The notes under the pieces were generated by a model. It was not told the origin of the DNA. It did no database searches and was given only the letters and a program-made list of their open reading frames with translations. A stretch of 64,000 bases of DNA, taken from positions 121,896,501-121,960,500 of the forward strand of contig CM032230.1 in NCBI GenBank assembly GCA_019009955.1, read 5' to 3'. A program made the translations under genes and the position numbers. The stretch's first letter is position 1; every line of letters starts with the position of its first letter. Positions 48,101 to 60,100 of this stretch are shown piece by piece. This stretch comes from Riptortus pedestris. Lineage: Eukaryota; Arthropoda; Insecta; Hemiptera; Alydidae.

Positions 48101-51100
48101 TGCACACACGCATACACAAGTATTTTTGACATTTAGTGGCAAGATGAGAAATTATCTCTATCCTGAGCCAAGGTCTTTCTTTACAGGCAACCTATAATAA
48201 TAGCATACTCTCTCCAGAAAGGAACTTCTTAAAAAACAAGTGCAGTAACTTTATTATAATAATTATTTAGATCCTATAGCATGATTCAGTTATTTTTGTT
48301 AGTTATTTACTTATTCCTTCCTGAAATGTATTCAATGATTAAAAATTATGAGAAACTTAAAAATGAGAATCATATTTGATTAACAATTTAATTTTTGAAA
48401 CAGTGAACAATATATTAAAAATTACAATACATTAGAAACATTGTATTAGAAACTTTGAGTGGATTAAGTTCTGAAAATAATTGATTCTTGTACATTCTAA
48501 ATAGAAAGAAAAGTTTTTAATGAGGAACAAGAAAGTTTATAAGGGAATGAAATAATTTAATGGATTTACATTGAATGTTCAATCACAGGTTAGGAAAACA
48601 AAAATTAACTGTCCTTTATTTTGGTTTTACTTGTACAAAATTTAATCTCCCCTTTTGTGTTTAGTTTATCATTCACTTTCTTCAACAATAAACTAATGAG
48701 GGATACGAGTGATCCCCAGCCAGCGTGGGACTAAGGATTATATTTTGAGAGTCCGCCATTAAAAAAATGTGTGTGCAAAGGGGGTTTATTTAGTGATGGG
48801 CTTAATAAATAAATTCCCTTTGTACATGCAGGAATCATACTGAGGACTCAATGCCATTCAAATGTATTAAGATCAATACCGTGATGCACATAGTTAACTT
48901 AAGACCATTTAAGATTTAGAATGTGTTCAAATAAAGGATACTTACACTGCGGCCGAGGAATTTGCTGTTTCTGAAATGCCTTAAATAATAAGCAATAAAG
49001 AAGGTGCCAAGAGCAAGAATAGTACAAAATAATGCTGTATTGGGCTCATTGGTAGGTGGCAAAGGTGAAGAGGCAACTGAAGAATTTGAAAATGTAGAAT
49101 TAACCAAATTATCTACAACAGTCTCATTGAATCTCGTCTCATTTAAAACACTCCTCCTAAAATGCATAGGAATAAACAAACATACATACAAAACTAAATA
49201 TGTAGTATCAACATCATAGTATCTAATTTAAATAACTGATTACAATAAAAAACACAAAACTCAAAATAAATAAATTAAGATAATTATTATGAAAAATTTA
49301 TTACAATTCTCGAATAAATGTTGTCGCATTGGGATGTCCAGCTGTACCGTTACCAGGAAGAAAGTCACTTGAATTGCTGAAGTCCTTGGAAAAAGGACCA
49401 AAAGTATCATTATGAAGGATACAATATTCTTCTAGTGTCATTAATGGATGTTTTCTATACTCCTGCAAATAAGTAAATATCTATTTAATTACATAGATAA
49501 AATAGTGCCTGTTAAAATTTATATAGGCTATCATACGATTAAAAATTATAGAATAAAAATATTATTTAATGAATGTAATAGTAGTTGGGAAGAAAGTTAA
49601 TAAATCATTATTTCACAGGTTTTAAATCATCACCAAAGTAGGTTTATTAAATTAAGTGTGGACCCAATGAAATGATTGGGTCAATAAATATAAATTGTAG
49701 CTTAAGTATCAAACAAATCTAAATAAGTTGAACCAATATCTGTGAAATACAATAGTTGCATTTGTTATTCAATAAGAACACCCTATGAAACTATAGGTAA
49801 CAAGGACATCATGATTTTTAGATCGTAGTGTTAATTCTTAAGTAAACTAATTCAAAATATTACACTTGTACAATATTAATGAGTGGATAGGTGATTGCTG
49901 ATTTCAATGGAAAGAGAAGGTATCTCTCTAGCAAAACCTCCTAATATTTGTGTTATCCAGATTAAGACTTGATTTTGAGCCAAAAAACATTGTCCCACAG
50001 GGTGGTGGGTGCATACAAAACTACTTGGCGAGAGCATTTTTACAGGAAAACATGGAACAGACACGCTGGCCTGTTCAGCTAGCAGCAGGGTCTCTATAAT
50101 TGTAGACCCTGAGCCTTTCTAAGTCCCTTCTGAAGCCATTTAGTCTTCTTTGTCTGACCGGGTATAACATAACACCTTTCTTTTCAGGCGCTGCTCTTTC
50201 TTCTAAGTAGGCCCAACAACAATCTATGTTTCTTATTAGCACTATAAATTATTTAGGAGCTACTTCCGTCTCTGTCTGTGCTAATATTTAAAAACTTCAA
50301 ATATCTTAGAAATATTCTTTCCAAAGACATAAGAGCCCCTCTTGAATCCCATAGTATGAGTAAAATTTCACTACCATACAGAACTAACTGTTTTCTGACT
50401 ACTGTTCATTAACCAATCCCCACTTTCCTGGGGCGACTTTTATAGCATAGACCTTTCCGCAGAACATAGAGACATCTGATCCCCCTTATCATTCTGAATT
50501 TTATGTTCTGCTACTATTGCTCTCTATTAGTATCACTCCAGGTACTTGAACATGATACAGTTAAAAAATGATTATGCCCCAAATCTATAGTGTCATCAGT
50601 CTCCCTATGTTGTCTTGAGATTCCCAAATCAATTTTTTCCAACCATTTTCTGACACAGGGAATTGGTATTCTCTTCTGAACTCTTCTACAATATATTGGT
50701 CCCACTTTTAGGGCAGTATTAGATATGAAAATTGATTTCTAAATTCTTATAAATAATTTTTTTAACAAAAAATTGATTATGTAGATTTATAAACACACAC
50801 AATTTAATGACATCCACTTTATTCTACTACGACTAATTTTGAATAGATTATATAGAGGCTAAAACTTCTTATAAATTTAAATAGTAGTGTGAAATAATAA
50901 AATATGTTTAAAAATTTTACCTGACAAATTTTCATTATACTCTCAATGATAAAAAGGAGTGAGATAAGAGAAGCAAATATTTCTTCCGTGAATCTTGTGA
51001 ACAGCTTGACCAATATGCTCCCTTCAAAGAAGCTGATAGATAGAGCTATTACTGTTAGCCAAATCCCAATGTACACTCTGATGGTCAGATAATCCATCCC

Positions 51101-54100
51101 ATTCTGGAGGCAAAACTAGAACACATCCCCCGCCTTCGGTGTTAATAAAAACCTCCGTTCTGAATTATAAGAGCAGTAGTGTAAATTAAAACTATATATG
51201 ACAAGTAGACATTGAAATAATTTATTTTTGTTCCAAAAATTAGAACAAGAAACTATTTTTTTCTCTCTAGATGTTCTTCGAGCATGGATAGATGGTCACT
51301 TATAGATTCTATGCTGTGCTGGATTTGAAGAATTCAATCGTTCACAACTGACGAGATTGATTTATGTCAGAAAACACCATTATTACTAAAATGAGATAAT
51401 TTAGTTTATGATCCTTTTAGATTTAATGTAATATAAAAGTGCATAAAAAAAAAAAAATAAAAAAATAAAATTAATCAATGCGATGTTAAGACGCAGTAAA
51501 CATGAGCTAATAATGGTGATAATTATTAACAAATTGGCAATGCCAAAAGTGGCATTGCCATTCATCAGCAATATGTAGTAACATATAAATTCCTTTAAGG
51601 TGGAAAACAGGGTTCACAATAATTATACAATTGCTTGAATGAAATAAAAAATTCAAAAACCGAATATCAATTAAGATAACCAAAGTACTCATTAAATATA
51701 AAAACAGTTTAACATGTTTATTGATATTGATCCTAAATTAAAAAAAAAATTAAAATACCCTAAATATCTTGACAAAAAAAAAGATTGCTCTCTAAAGCCA
51801 CGACCTTAAGAATTACTAGTAAACTTTCAATAAGCAATGTATTGTCTCTATGGCACAGACTAGTTAGAAATCTTTACTCTTGACTAAAACAATCACAAAT
51901 GTAAAATTATTGTATGTGTTTCTAGAACAATTTTCTATCAAAACAAAATTATGTTAGCTGTAATATTTTTTTTTTTTTGCTTCTAAATTTGTAAAACAAA
52001 CTCAGTAGCACTGCATTGTGCTTAAATACTTCTTTATTTAATATCCTAGATGCTAAAGGAAAATTTTCCAGGATTGAAATTTTGAACTGACACTGAGAAT
52101 TTCAGGAACTGAACTTCTTGAGAACTTTTAAGTACAAAACATGTTTATAATTCTGGGAACATAAATGAACAAACTACAAAAACTCAATAAAAAATATAAA
52201 ATAAACTCCTAATATCTCTTCATTACATTAACATTAATGTTTTTAAAAACAATATTCATTAATTAGACAGCATAATAATGCATGGGCACTGATATTTACC
52301 GTGTACAAGCTTTCATCAAATAGGAGGAGTGGACCTGTCGCTCCAATAACAACCAGGGGCTGGCCAGACAGCAGGGAAAAGAATATACCACCCATTGAAG
52401 TAGAAATAAGAGTTTCTGATATGCCAACAAGATTGTCGGTTTTGTCAGCTGAAACAAAATAACAAAAAGTGCTCATTAAACATGAAAATTGGCATAAATG
52501 TATTATATTTGATAATGGGGAAAAAATCAATAACTTCTTTATTTTATTCCTTTGTTTAAATATGTGTAATATAATATATTGTCAGTAATACCAGGCATAT
52601 GATGGATATGTCATAATAATAAAGAAAAAACCTAAGGACGAGATGGTTTTGAAATCATATGTTAGTGAAACATCATTTCTCATCAAGGAAAACCAGAGAG
52701 CATTCCTTGACCAGGAGAAAAAGGCCAAAGATATTTGGGCCTGAGAGAGCAGCACTGGCAGAGGGTCAAAAGTGACTAATGGATTTGTATGGCAAGACTA
52801 ATTTCGTATGTACTCTTAAGAAAGACAGATTTAGCTGGATTACTTCCAGAGAATGTAATCCAACAGGCAGTCCAGAGAAATCCTGCACTGCCAATTGGGA
52901 AATGTGAGAAAAAGAGCAGTGGCTGAATCAGGCAGAGTTGGCCTGACGATTGGAGAATTCTAGCTGCAGGGGTTAACATTGTTTTGCTACAAGGACTGTG
53001 CGATAAATATGTTGAAAGGGGATAGGAGTAAGTAAATACATTTATAAATATGGCTACCAGTGGGATTAACGATGTTAATAGTGCCATTCAATTGAAGTTC
53101 CAGCAGTAGATGTGGTTTCACTTACAGAGTTTGCAGATCCTGGGAAAGAAATCATAAGACTTTTGTAGAAATGAACATTAGTAGACAGAGTATGCAAGCA
53201 TCATAAAAGATGAAAACGAAGCAGTTCATATACTAGGTATATTTCTAAATACAACTCAAATATTGGTTCTTAATAAATAAATACTGTAAAATAAAGAAGG
53301 AATTTCAATTGCTACTACAGTAGAACCCCTCATATCCGTCACCCACGGGACCGGAGCAAGGTCGGTACACAAAAAAGGTCGGATAATCCGAGGAAGACCA
53401 GAAAGTGAATAACAACACACAGAAACGAGTAATGTGCACATTTATTATACAATATTTAATGTAAAATATTTGTACATTACAAATTCATTTAAAAAAATCT
53501 GTTATATTTTTTTGTCTTAAGGAAGTTAAACTTGCTTTAGGAGAGGTATCCCTCCACTTTTTAATGCACATCACATCCATGGGTGTTGCGTTTGGATGCT
53601 GCTTGATGTATTTCATCGCAATTTCGAAAGCCTCTTTAGATGCCCTTTTCAGGCTCTTGTTTTTCGTTGTCCATTTCACCTTTAAGAACTGCAGCTACGA
53701 TTTGATCGTCGTCAAGTTCCTCGTTGGTGACCTCAGCCATGTCTCCTTCCAATAGCCACTCTTCTACGTCGGCTGTCTGGAATTCTCCATCAATGGATTG
53801 TAAATATTGGAGAATCTCCGCTTCTGTTTTGACGATTTCAGGCTCATTAGAGCTTGAACCATCATATTCCATGACACTTGGCCAAAGTTTTTTCCAAGAA
53901 TTTCGTAGAGTGGTATCTTTTATTTCTTCCCAAGCTTGAGCGGCAGTATAAATTGCATCTTTTATATTGAAAGACTTCATTGCCTCTAACAGGTTACTGC
54001 CTGCTTCTGTTTGTTCTAATAAGGAGCCGACATATTTTCGTCTGTATCTCTTTTTCAACCACTCGATGACGCCCTGATCCATCGGTTGGATCAAGGGTGT

Positions 54101-57100
54101 CACATGAGGGGGTAGAAACATTGCTCTAATGTTTCCCATTTTCAGAAGGATGACTGGGAGCATTGTCGAGAAGCAAGACTGCATTGAGTGGCAGATATTT
54201 CATTTTCAAGTGTTTTTCTACATCTGGTACCAAATTTTCAAAAAAACACTTTTTAAACAAAGAACTGTCCATCCAAGCCGAGTTTTGATGTTGATAATAA
54301 ACAGGCAGCGATGCCATATTCAGATGCTTGAATGCTCTGGGCGTTTTAGATTTCCCAATGACAAACAGTTGCATTTTGTGGTTACCACTTGCATTACTAC
54401 ATGCTGCTATAGTCAGTCTATACTTGGCTAATTTTGTTCCTGTTACATTTTCATGCTTTGCAGCAAGGGTTTTTTGTGGGAGCATCTTGTAATTTAACCC
54501 TGTCTCGTCAATATTATAGACTTGATCCGGATGCATATTGTTGTCTTTGATAAAACCTTCAAATTTTGTTACGAAGTCTTTGACTGCGTCTTCGTCAGCT
54601 GAGAGCTTTTCACCTGAAATAACAACGTGATGGATACCATGGCGGCGTTTCCATCGGCGAAGCCACCGTTCACTTGCAATGAAGTTTTCCCCTTCCTCTC
54701 CTACTATTTTTTTGTGTAAAATCGCCGCATTCTCCTTAATTATAGGACCTGACAAAGGAGTTCCTTTGCGTCTTTCTTGACAAAACCAAACCCAGAGGGC
54801 GTCATCTAGCACGTCAAATTTAGGCTTTTTAAGCGTCTTTCTATTTTTTAATGCTTCTTCCCCTTCCACTGTCATGCAGTAGGATTCAATATTTCTTCTG
54901 ATTTTCCTCCAGTCTTTAATTGTTGTGACGCCTATTCCTAATTAACAAGATAATTTTCGAACTGACTCACCATTGTCCAACCACTGAAGAACTTCCAACT
55001 TCTTCTGTAGCGTGCATACTGAAAGTTTGCGTTTTTGTTGGGTAGCCATAATCACTGTAACACTCGCGATAACAACTACTAAATTACAACTTAAAATTAA
55101 CACATAGGAACACGGTTTAACAACAATATGCAATGCGTCACGAGCCGATGGGTATCTTCTCCGCGCTTGCCACTGTGATTCACAGAATCTAACTTCCCAG
55201 AAAAGTGACGGATAATCCGAGGAGTCGGTTAATGCGAGGTCGGATATGAGGGGTTCTACTGTACTTCTATTGTATATATTATATTCTCTCTGAGATTAAT
55301 ATAACTAATATCTCAATAATATAAACCGTCTTAGATAGCAGTATAAGTTAGAATGAATATTGTCAAGAATATTGAAGACCCATTGACCTAGTAAGGCCTA
55401 ATATTATGTAAAGTTAAATCCAAAATATTCTCGTCAGAATAAAATCCAGGATTTTGACATTTGAATCAGGGTATTTTTAATATTTTTTATTTTATGGATT
55501 TTGTAATATTAAGAATTAGACTATTTAAATAATCTGAAATATTTATGAATTTTATTACTATTACTAATTGGCCAATGATTTTATTCTAAAAACACTTTAA
55601 GGGTGACTCAGTTTTCTGGAAAAAACATTATAACCTTACAGTTCAAAATTCAATAACCGTGATCCCTCAGAAGGGTAGTAAGACTAATTTAGCAATGCTA
55701 GTTCTTGATGAAGCCCACAAATTGGTTGAGTGTCCTCAAAAATATGTCTCCTTCATGACTGAATCCAAATGTCGTTCATTGAATACTTACACCAACAATA
55801 ACAGTATTTAATACTATTAAAATAAGGATACTCAAGAAGCAAGGAATAGAAACAGCATTTAGCACTGACAGGAAAATAGCACACATGTTACCCAGCTGCA
55901 AAGATCAACTCCATAAAAAAATCCCAGGAATAAACAGCATACTCTGTTCTAGTGGCTCAGAATATACTGGCCAGACCAGCAGTTTGGTAAACACCAGGGT
56001 CGCCGAACATATCAAGAGTTTGAAAAAGTTTCGGATAGAAGAATCGGCAATAGCAGAACACTTCTGGAAAACTAACCACAATATCAAATTCGATGAAGTC
56101 AAGTTGCTGGCAAAGGTGGACCGATACCAAGAAAGACTTGTTCGAGAAGCCATAGAAATAGGAAAATGCCCAAATAAATTCCACAGAGAGGATGGATACA
56201 GACTCAGCATACTCTGGAAGCCTGTCATTCTACAGAGACCACAGACAAGAAACAAAATCGACGGTATAGCCAGTGAACAACCACCGGAAGAAGTATCCGT
56301 AGACACCTGGAAAGGAAGACTCCGCCCAATGACTCATGAGGTGAACACACAACTCTTCAGTACAACAAAATGAAGACACGGTCAATATCAGAAGACCTTA
56401 ATAGTATTAATGACCAGGACCGTGTAAGTCTACGAGTATATAATAACAGTATTTATTGTTTACTTTATGTTTCATTTTATTAATTATTTTGACTAAAACC
56501 ATGGGACTGTACAGACATTAAACAGTTTGCTTAAGCTTAGTACTGTGTTCAACTCTTGTTTAGTTATGGAAATGTATTTTGTGAAGGGCTCAAAAAGAAT
56601 AATTCCTTCAGACTTAGCAGCATAATAATGTTAATTATTGTAGCATAAATTGTACCTGACCTATCAGGTGCATAAATTATAAGAGTCTTTTTGTTCATAT
56701 AAATTCTTGGATCTAGGAAATTGTTGAATTGTGTGATGTCTCAGTGAGTAGCCAGATAATTTTGAAGTTTTAAACAAGTAGGATGGTAAAGAACAAAATG
56801 AATCTCAATGGATTTGAATATATTGTCTATAACATTTATGATGGTGTTTATACAGTTGTATAGTTTTTGTTTTATTAATAAAAAAATGATTTACCCATAA
56901 GACCTCCAAAAGTAATAGCAGCCGATAATGCTGCAAAATACATGAAGATAGCAGCTGCAATACACTGGCCATTAAGCCCATCCAGAATATCCGACTTATA
57001 GAATGAGTATCTTCTTTTAATATCATTTATTAGACCTCCCCAAGGCCTGCCAGTCCGTTGTAAAGGGTCAGGAGGTCCCTTCTTTCCACCATCACCAAGT

Positions 57101-57104
57101 AGAG
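36685..57104 (-). CDS. Ae2: SLC4 anion exchanger (AE1-3 type), C-terminal 613 residues, ten exons; 5' part outside
   Basis: AE proteins exchange chloride for bicarbonate across the plasma membrane. Exons (minus strand, 5' to 3'): 56895-57104, 52300-52448, 50921-51115, 49305-49462, 48946-49156, 46802-47049, 45316-45530, 38268-38476, 37746-37916, 36685-36762. Every junction is GT/AG with matching phase and no stop. The visible part is essentially the whole membrane domain: [52 protein letters not shown], then a glycosylation-rich loop (about 185-275). FMETHISE at 383-390 has the Glu matching the AE1 transport glutamate; [15 protein letters not shown] has the conserved Arg at 434. The [11 protein letters not shown] and acidic LDSDEPD tail resemble AE1-3 rather than sodium-bicarbonate cotransporters (compare the AE1 LDADD tail). 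The cytoplasmic N-terminal domain lies to the right. Drosophila Ae2/CG8177 is the likely orthologue (inference). Confidence 0.92.
38477..40695. other. Anion exchanger intron, left part
   Basis: This is intronic DNA between the QRVSAFLV exon (38268-38476) and a helentron-like copy. It is AT-rich with a T run near 39247-39259. No exon-like frame or known repeat is seen; short frames near 40207-40439 overlap on both strands without protein-like features. Confidence 0.45.
40822..42096 (+). mobile_element. Canonical nonautonomous Helitron, 1275 bp
   Basis: The 5' end TCTATATATATAAAATTGTA follows an A, and the 3' end is CTAG followed by T, the usual A/T insertion point. A hairpin CCCGG-GCGAAG-CCGGG lies about 10 bp before CTAG. 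No Rep/helicase is encoded, so it is nonautonomous. Most of the interior is a tandem array (41063-41760). The insertion site is the TA tract of a helentron-like element. Confidence 0.75.
41063..41760 (+). repeat. Tandem repeat of about 298 bp inside the Helitron
   Basis: The block AGGAGTGGGGGTTATAAGGG then AGGCCTGAA recurs at 41063, 41361 and 41660 (spacings 298 and 299). Each time TTAAAAATAGCGATATTTCG, a TTTCGGCAA segment and ACAAAAGTTGTTTATTTTGT follow. Two units are complete and the third is partial. Confidence 0.85.
42639..43255. other. Anion exchanger intron sequence
   Basis: AT-rich intron DNA between the split helentron-like element and a SINE. No feature is recognised. Confidence 0.4.
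43256..43437 (-). repeat. tRNA-derived SINE, diverged
   Basis: Minus-oriented: AAATTTATTAACATTCATTT tail complement, GGATGGATTATCTATTGGCT, TTCCAGCCAGAATGATACTG and a B-box region near CACCCTTGAATCAAACCCAC. The head is incomplete. Confidence 0.6.
43438..44883. other. Anion exchanger intron sequence
   Basis: This contains a 125-codon plus-strand frame (43448-43825) with no recognisable domain. A weak match to the helentron-like hairpin end lies near 44240-44280 (CATGGGAAATCTGGTTAGTT). Otherwise nothing is recognised. Confidence 0.35.
44884..45035 (-). repeat. tRNA-derived SINE, 3' part
   Basis: Minus-oriented: ATTATTTATTAATGTCCACT, ATGGCTAATTAGGAAAGGTA, GTTACCACCCTTTTGTGGCC, then TTTAATGAGTTTGTCATTAA. 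The tRNA head is missing. Confidence 0.7.
45531..46801. other. Anion exchanger intron
   Basis: AT-rich intron between the METHIS exon and the LIIDKKERK exon. I see no repeat family or other exon. Confidence 0.4.
47697..47890 (-). repeat. tRNA-derived SINE, nearly complete
   Basis: Minus-oriented: CTATGGCTAATCAGGATGGG, CACCACCCTTTTCTAGCCAT, CTACTGCCCAGGGCGGGAAT, ACGCCACTCTAGGTCTACCA. The extreme head and tail are eroded. It is intronic in the anion exchanger. Confidence 0.75.
47891..48675. other. Anion exchanger intron
   Basis: AT-rich sequence between two SINE remnants; nothing recognised. Confidence 0.35.
48700..48880 (-). repeat. Probable SINE remnant
   Basis: CCCAGCCAGCGTGGGACTAA then TTTGAGAGTCCGCCATTAAA, followed by a second similar segment TTTAGTGATGGGCTTAATAA... 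GCAGGAATCATACTGAGG. It looks like two overlapping decayed copies. Weak evidence. Confidence 0.35.
49463..50089. other. Anion exchanger intron, left part
   Basis: AT-rich intron DNA before the RTE-like fragment; nothing recognised. Confidence 0.35.
50090..50720 (-). mobile_element. RTE-like LINE reverse-transcriptase fragment, heavily decayed
   Basis: The minus strand keeps scattered RT landmarks across frameshifts. TIDLGHNHF is followed, allowing one lost G, by [13 protein letters not shown] near 50515-50545. Then come segments resembling [11 protein letters not shown] and QLVLYGSE(T/I)L near 50390, and a [14 protein letters not shown] stretch near 50310. The order matches the C-terminal third of RTE-type RTs. 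There are multiple stops and shifts. Confidence 0.45.
50798..50870 (-). repeat. SINE 3' end remnant
   Basis: AATTTAATGACATCCACTTT then ACTACGACTAATTTTGAATA and GATTATATAGAGGCTAAA match the complement of the SINE's last 70 bp. Confidence 0.5.
51116..52299. other. Anion exchanger intron
   Basis: AT-rich with A and T runs (51448-51470, 51966-51979). No exon or known repeat is recognised. Confidence 0.4.
52449..53317. other. Anion exchanger intron before the Tigger element
   Basis: 52560-53060 is less AT-rich and opens on the minus strand for 103 codons (52776-53087). On the plus strand it reads [20 protein letters not shown] near 52830-52890. It looks like dispersed-repeat sequence, but I cannot assign a family. 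Confidence 0.35.
53318..55261 (-). mobile_element. pogo/Tigger-type DNA transposon, 1944 bp, defective
   Basis: Both ends read inwards CAGTAGAACCCCTCATATCC followed by G (21 bp, perfect). The target TA is duplicated (53316-53317 and 55262-55263). Subterminal GGTCGGATAATCCGAG and TGACGGATAATCCGAGGAG are further inverted similarities. It contains a single disrupted transposase on the minus strand, and sits in an anion exchanger intron in the gene's own orientation. Confidence 0.92.
53485..55049 (-). pseudogene. Tigger/pogo transposase (DDE_1, JRK-like), disrupted
   Basis: The order is as in the family. First an N-terminal pogo-type helix-turn-helix ([20 protein letters not shown] ... [12 protein letters not shown]). 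Next a CENP-B-type second DNA-binding region ([33 protein letters not shown]), then catalytic [26 protein letters not shown] and [20 protein letters not shown]. The C-terminus is an acidic [20 protein letters not shown] tail. Breaks: an in-frame TAA after KLSC near 54943, a one-base shift near 54140 between SENG and NIRAMF, and another near 53650 before the last 50 codons. The three catalytic aspartates are kept. Confidence 0.88.
55811..56441 (+). mobile_element. Penelope-like element 3' fragment with 14-bp target duplication
   Basis: AATAACAGTATTTA flanks the insert exactly at 55797-55810 and 56442-56455. The insert encodes only the end of a Penelope-like polyprotein, the RT being lost by 5' truncation. 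It lies in the same anion exchanger intron as the Tigger element, in opposite orientation to the gene. Confidence 0.82.
55814..56373 (+). pseudogene. Penelope-like GIY-YIG endonuclease domain, truncated ORF
   Basis: In Penelope-like elements this domain nicks the target. The frame includes [33 protein letters not shown], then [20 protein letters not shown] with the EYTGQT core, catalytic-region Arg, [44 protein letters not shown] with the Glu, and [15 protein letters not shown]. The usual first cysteine pair is changed (NSILCSSG), so the metal-binding part is altered. The frame is open to TAA at 56373 but has no upstream RT. Confidence 0.78.
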
Positions 57105-60100
57105 CTAAAATTAATAATTATAATAAGAAAAAAAATCCACCTACATTAAAGAATATATGTTTCATAATTAAAAATCAAGTTATTAAAAAATTAGCCTAAA
57201 ATAAGCAAAGAAAAATACCAGAAATGGAAATAATGAGATGAAACCTATTCTATGTAAAATTGATATATTATACTTTGCCTATCTTACCCAACCCCTTAGC
57301 TTTTAATCAAATTAATATATTTTTTTCTTATTATCAAACCCACAGGAATTTTTAAACAAAATAATGATAATATACAGCAAAGTTAACAACAATGAATGTT
57401 CTTCCAAAATGTATTTGAAAAAAATGATTTTCTTAACTTTAAACCTAATTTGAAAATATCTATGTTTAAAATTTTCTAAATAATATTAAATAAGTCATAA
57501 TTGCTTTCAATACTGTATTTGTGTTTAGTTCAATTTTATACAACTTTTGGTCATATTACTTAGTAATTTGGTGTTAAGCTAAAGTAAGTAAATCAAAATT
57601 AGTTACTAGTGTATCAAGTTAATTTGATTTGTTATCATTCTAAACACAGAGAGTTTAATCATTTGATACCACAGATTGACAATATTTTGAAATATTTTTT
57701 TGTATATTTTCAAGTTATCATTTATGTTCCAAATGTTTCAGGAGTGACAATATTATGAAGGTAATGCTGCATTTTGTTTGTGTGCATTTAAGATTATTTT
57801 TCTATTATATATCTCAACAATAAATTGATAACAAAGATTACTGAAGAGTTTCACTGATCATATGAGTAAAAAAAGAGAATTTTTTAATTGTAATTATTAC
57901 TATAGTTTCTCACAGCAGAACACAACCTTGTAATTTTTTAATTGATTACAACATAAACCTAGACAGCAAAATGTACACACTTCTTTAAGTAAGTGAGTCC
58001 ACCTAATACAAAGAAATGCAGAGCAACATGTTTGGAAGGAAGGGACTCATACAAAATCCAAGATGAGATAATTCGATAAATGGCAAATTGGCATCTCGGT
58101 AAAATCTGGCTATTAGATTAAAAATGTGTTTAGTGTTTCAGAAATAAGTAACTAGACAGCCAACCAGGAGCAGTGTATTATTGACTTTCCACATGCTAAA
58201 AGGTCGTAAATCATATTATCTCATATTCCAATCTTATTTCCTCTCTTAGTAAGGACCCTATGTAATCATGACTTGAAATTTAAACCGAACATAAGATTCG
58301 TAATGATATATTATCACATGAGGATATAAACACGTGAGTAGGAGTCACAGTTTCGTATTTGATCTCCAGTATAAAATATATATCAATTTTTGTAACTAAC
58401 GTTTTTCAAAATGATTTCTCGATGTGATACATAACTATGTATCTTCCCGTCCTCCATTCCAAAACACTCTCACATTTTTATATTATTCCAGCCATCAACA
58501 AACTTCCCCATGAGTTTTACATGAAATGGTTAAAGACTAGATTATGAATAATAATTACTAGACCACAAATAATAGTTGAACTACTAAGAAATGAATATAT
58601 ATATATATATATATAGGTGGGAGAAGATGTAATAGATTACAAAAATATTATTAGATAAAATAACAATAATATATATAAATAGAATAAACAAATAAACAAT
58701 GATTTCATCACAAATGTATTTGAAGATAACGTTACAGGGCGTAGGGAAAAAGGGATACCAAGGAATCCATTTTTTGAAAAAATCAAACATCTCAGGGATT
58801 TTGGTGGGTATAGTAATATGAAAACAGCAACTACCAAAAGAAACCTACAATTGCAACTAGAATGTCAAGTTTTAATATCATAGTGACGATGAAACAATTA
58901 AAAGTGAAATTTAAAGAGACGTGATTAAATGTGGATTCCCATACAAGAAATGAAAGTGCAAGTTGAGACATTGCAGACTATATTTTATTTAGTTGTCCAG
59001 TGACTTTTGGTTTTGAATCTCCCCACTCCTACAATTTTCATTTGAAGTTATTATATTACAAAACATCGTATGTCAATACAAATTTCAATTATTGTTTACA
59101 AAGGTTTCTTATTAAGAGAGGGACAGGATATAGAAATTGAGGTGCTATCAAAGGGACATCACAGCACCTACAACATTTTAGTTTACCCATACGCTAAGAG
59201 ATGGCCTTTTTATATTTTTATTTTTTCAAAAAGAAAGCAACATTTATTTATTGCATTTTTTTAAATATTAATGAGTTTTGTTTATTTTATATATAGAAAA
59301 CAGACCTGTGAGGTCCCAGAGAGTATAGTACAATTAAACTTTGCATAGATTATCTGCACATTACACAAAGTTTGTTTATCTATATAATAAAGATAATTAT
59401 TTTGGACTGAACTTGTAAGAAGAATTATGTTTAGGCAATAATATCAAAATAATATTTTAATAATAATAATTCATTCACTTTATTTGCTAGACATCATGGT
59501 TCAATGAGGTTGTGATTGAACTTTACAGTTGAAAGTAAAGTTTAGTTATATTCACTCTGTACACAGAGTAGATAAAGTTGCTATGTTATAGTGAGCTCTA
59601 TTAAGCATGAGTTTCTTGTGGTATAATTTATACACGAAACTACTCTTGATATAGTATTGAGTCCTGATTTTTAACAGAGAAATCAAATTTAAAAACATGC
59701 AGACTGTGAGCTTTAATGAGACTTCACGTTTTAGTTGAATATTTTAGTGGCAGGACACCCAACTAGAATGAACCTTACTTCATTTGTTTGTCAACAGATT
59801 CATCAAAATATAAGTACTTTCCTTTTTTACAAACAAAATAAATCTTGTACTTTTTAATTGAAATTGTGCCTAATAAATTAGTAATTATTGTACTACTCAA
59901 ATTTGTATTTATTGTGTTTTCATATCCTATATGGTATTGCAGTAGTGCAGTTCCACTTTTTGATACATCATTAAGTCCATGAAGACAATTGATCTTGATA
60001 AACATAGCCTTCTTGGACATCTGCCTAAACATAGCTTAGGTTTGAAAATTATGAATTCATTATCAATGTAACGGGAGGAATAATTTTTCGCTAAACTTAG

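Noticed and set aside
53564..54431. Plus-strand ORFs of 63-100 codons
   Set aside because: Antisense shadows of the Tigger transposase.
55905..56306. Minus-strand 133-codon ORF
   Set aside because: Antisense shadow of the Penelope-like GIY-YIG frame.
36685..57104. Assignment as a sodium-bicarbonate cotransporter (NBC/Ndae1 type)
   Set aside because: [32 protein letters not shown] and the LDSDEPD acidic tail match AE1-3 rather than NBC/NDCBE patterns.
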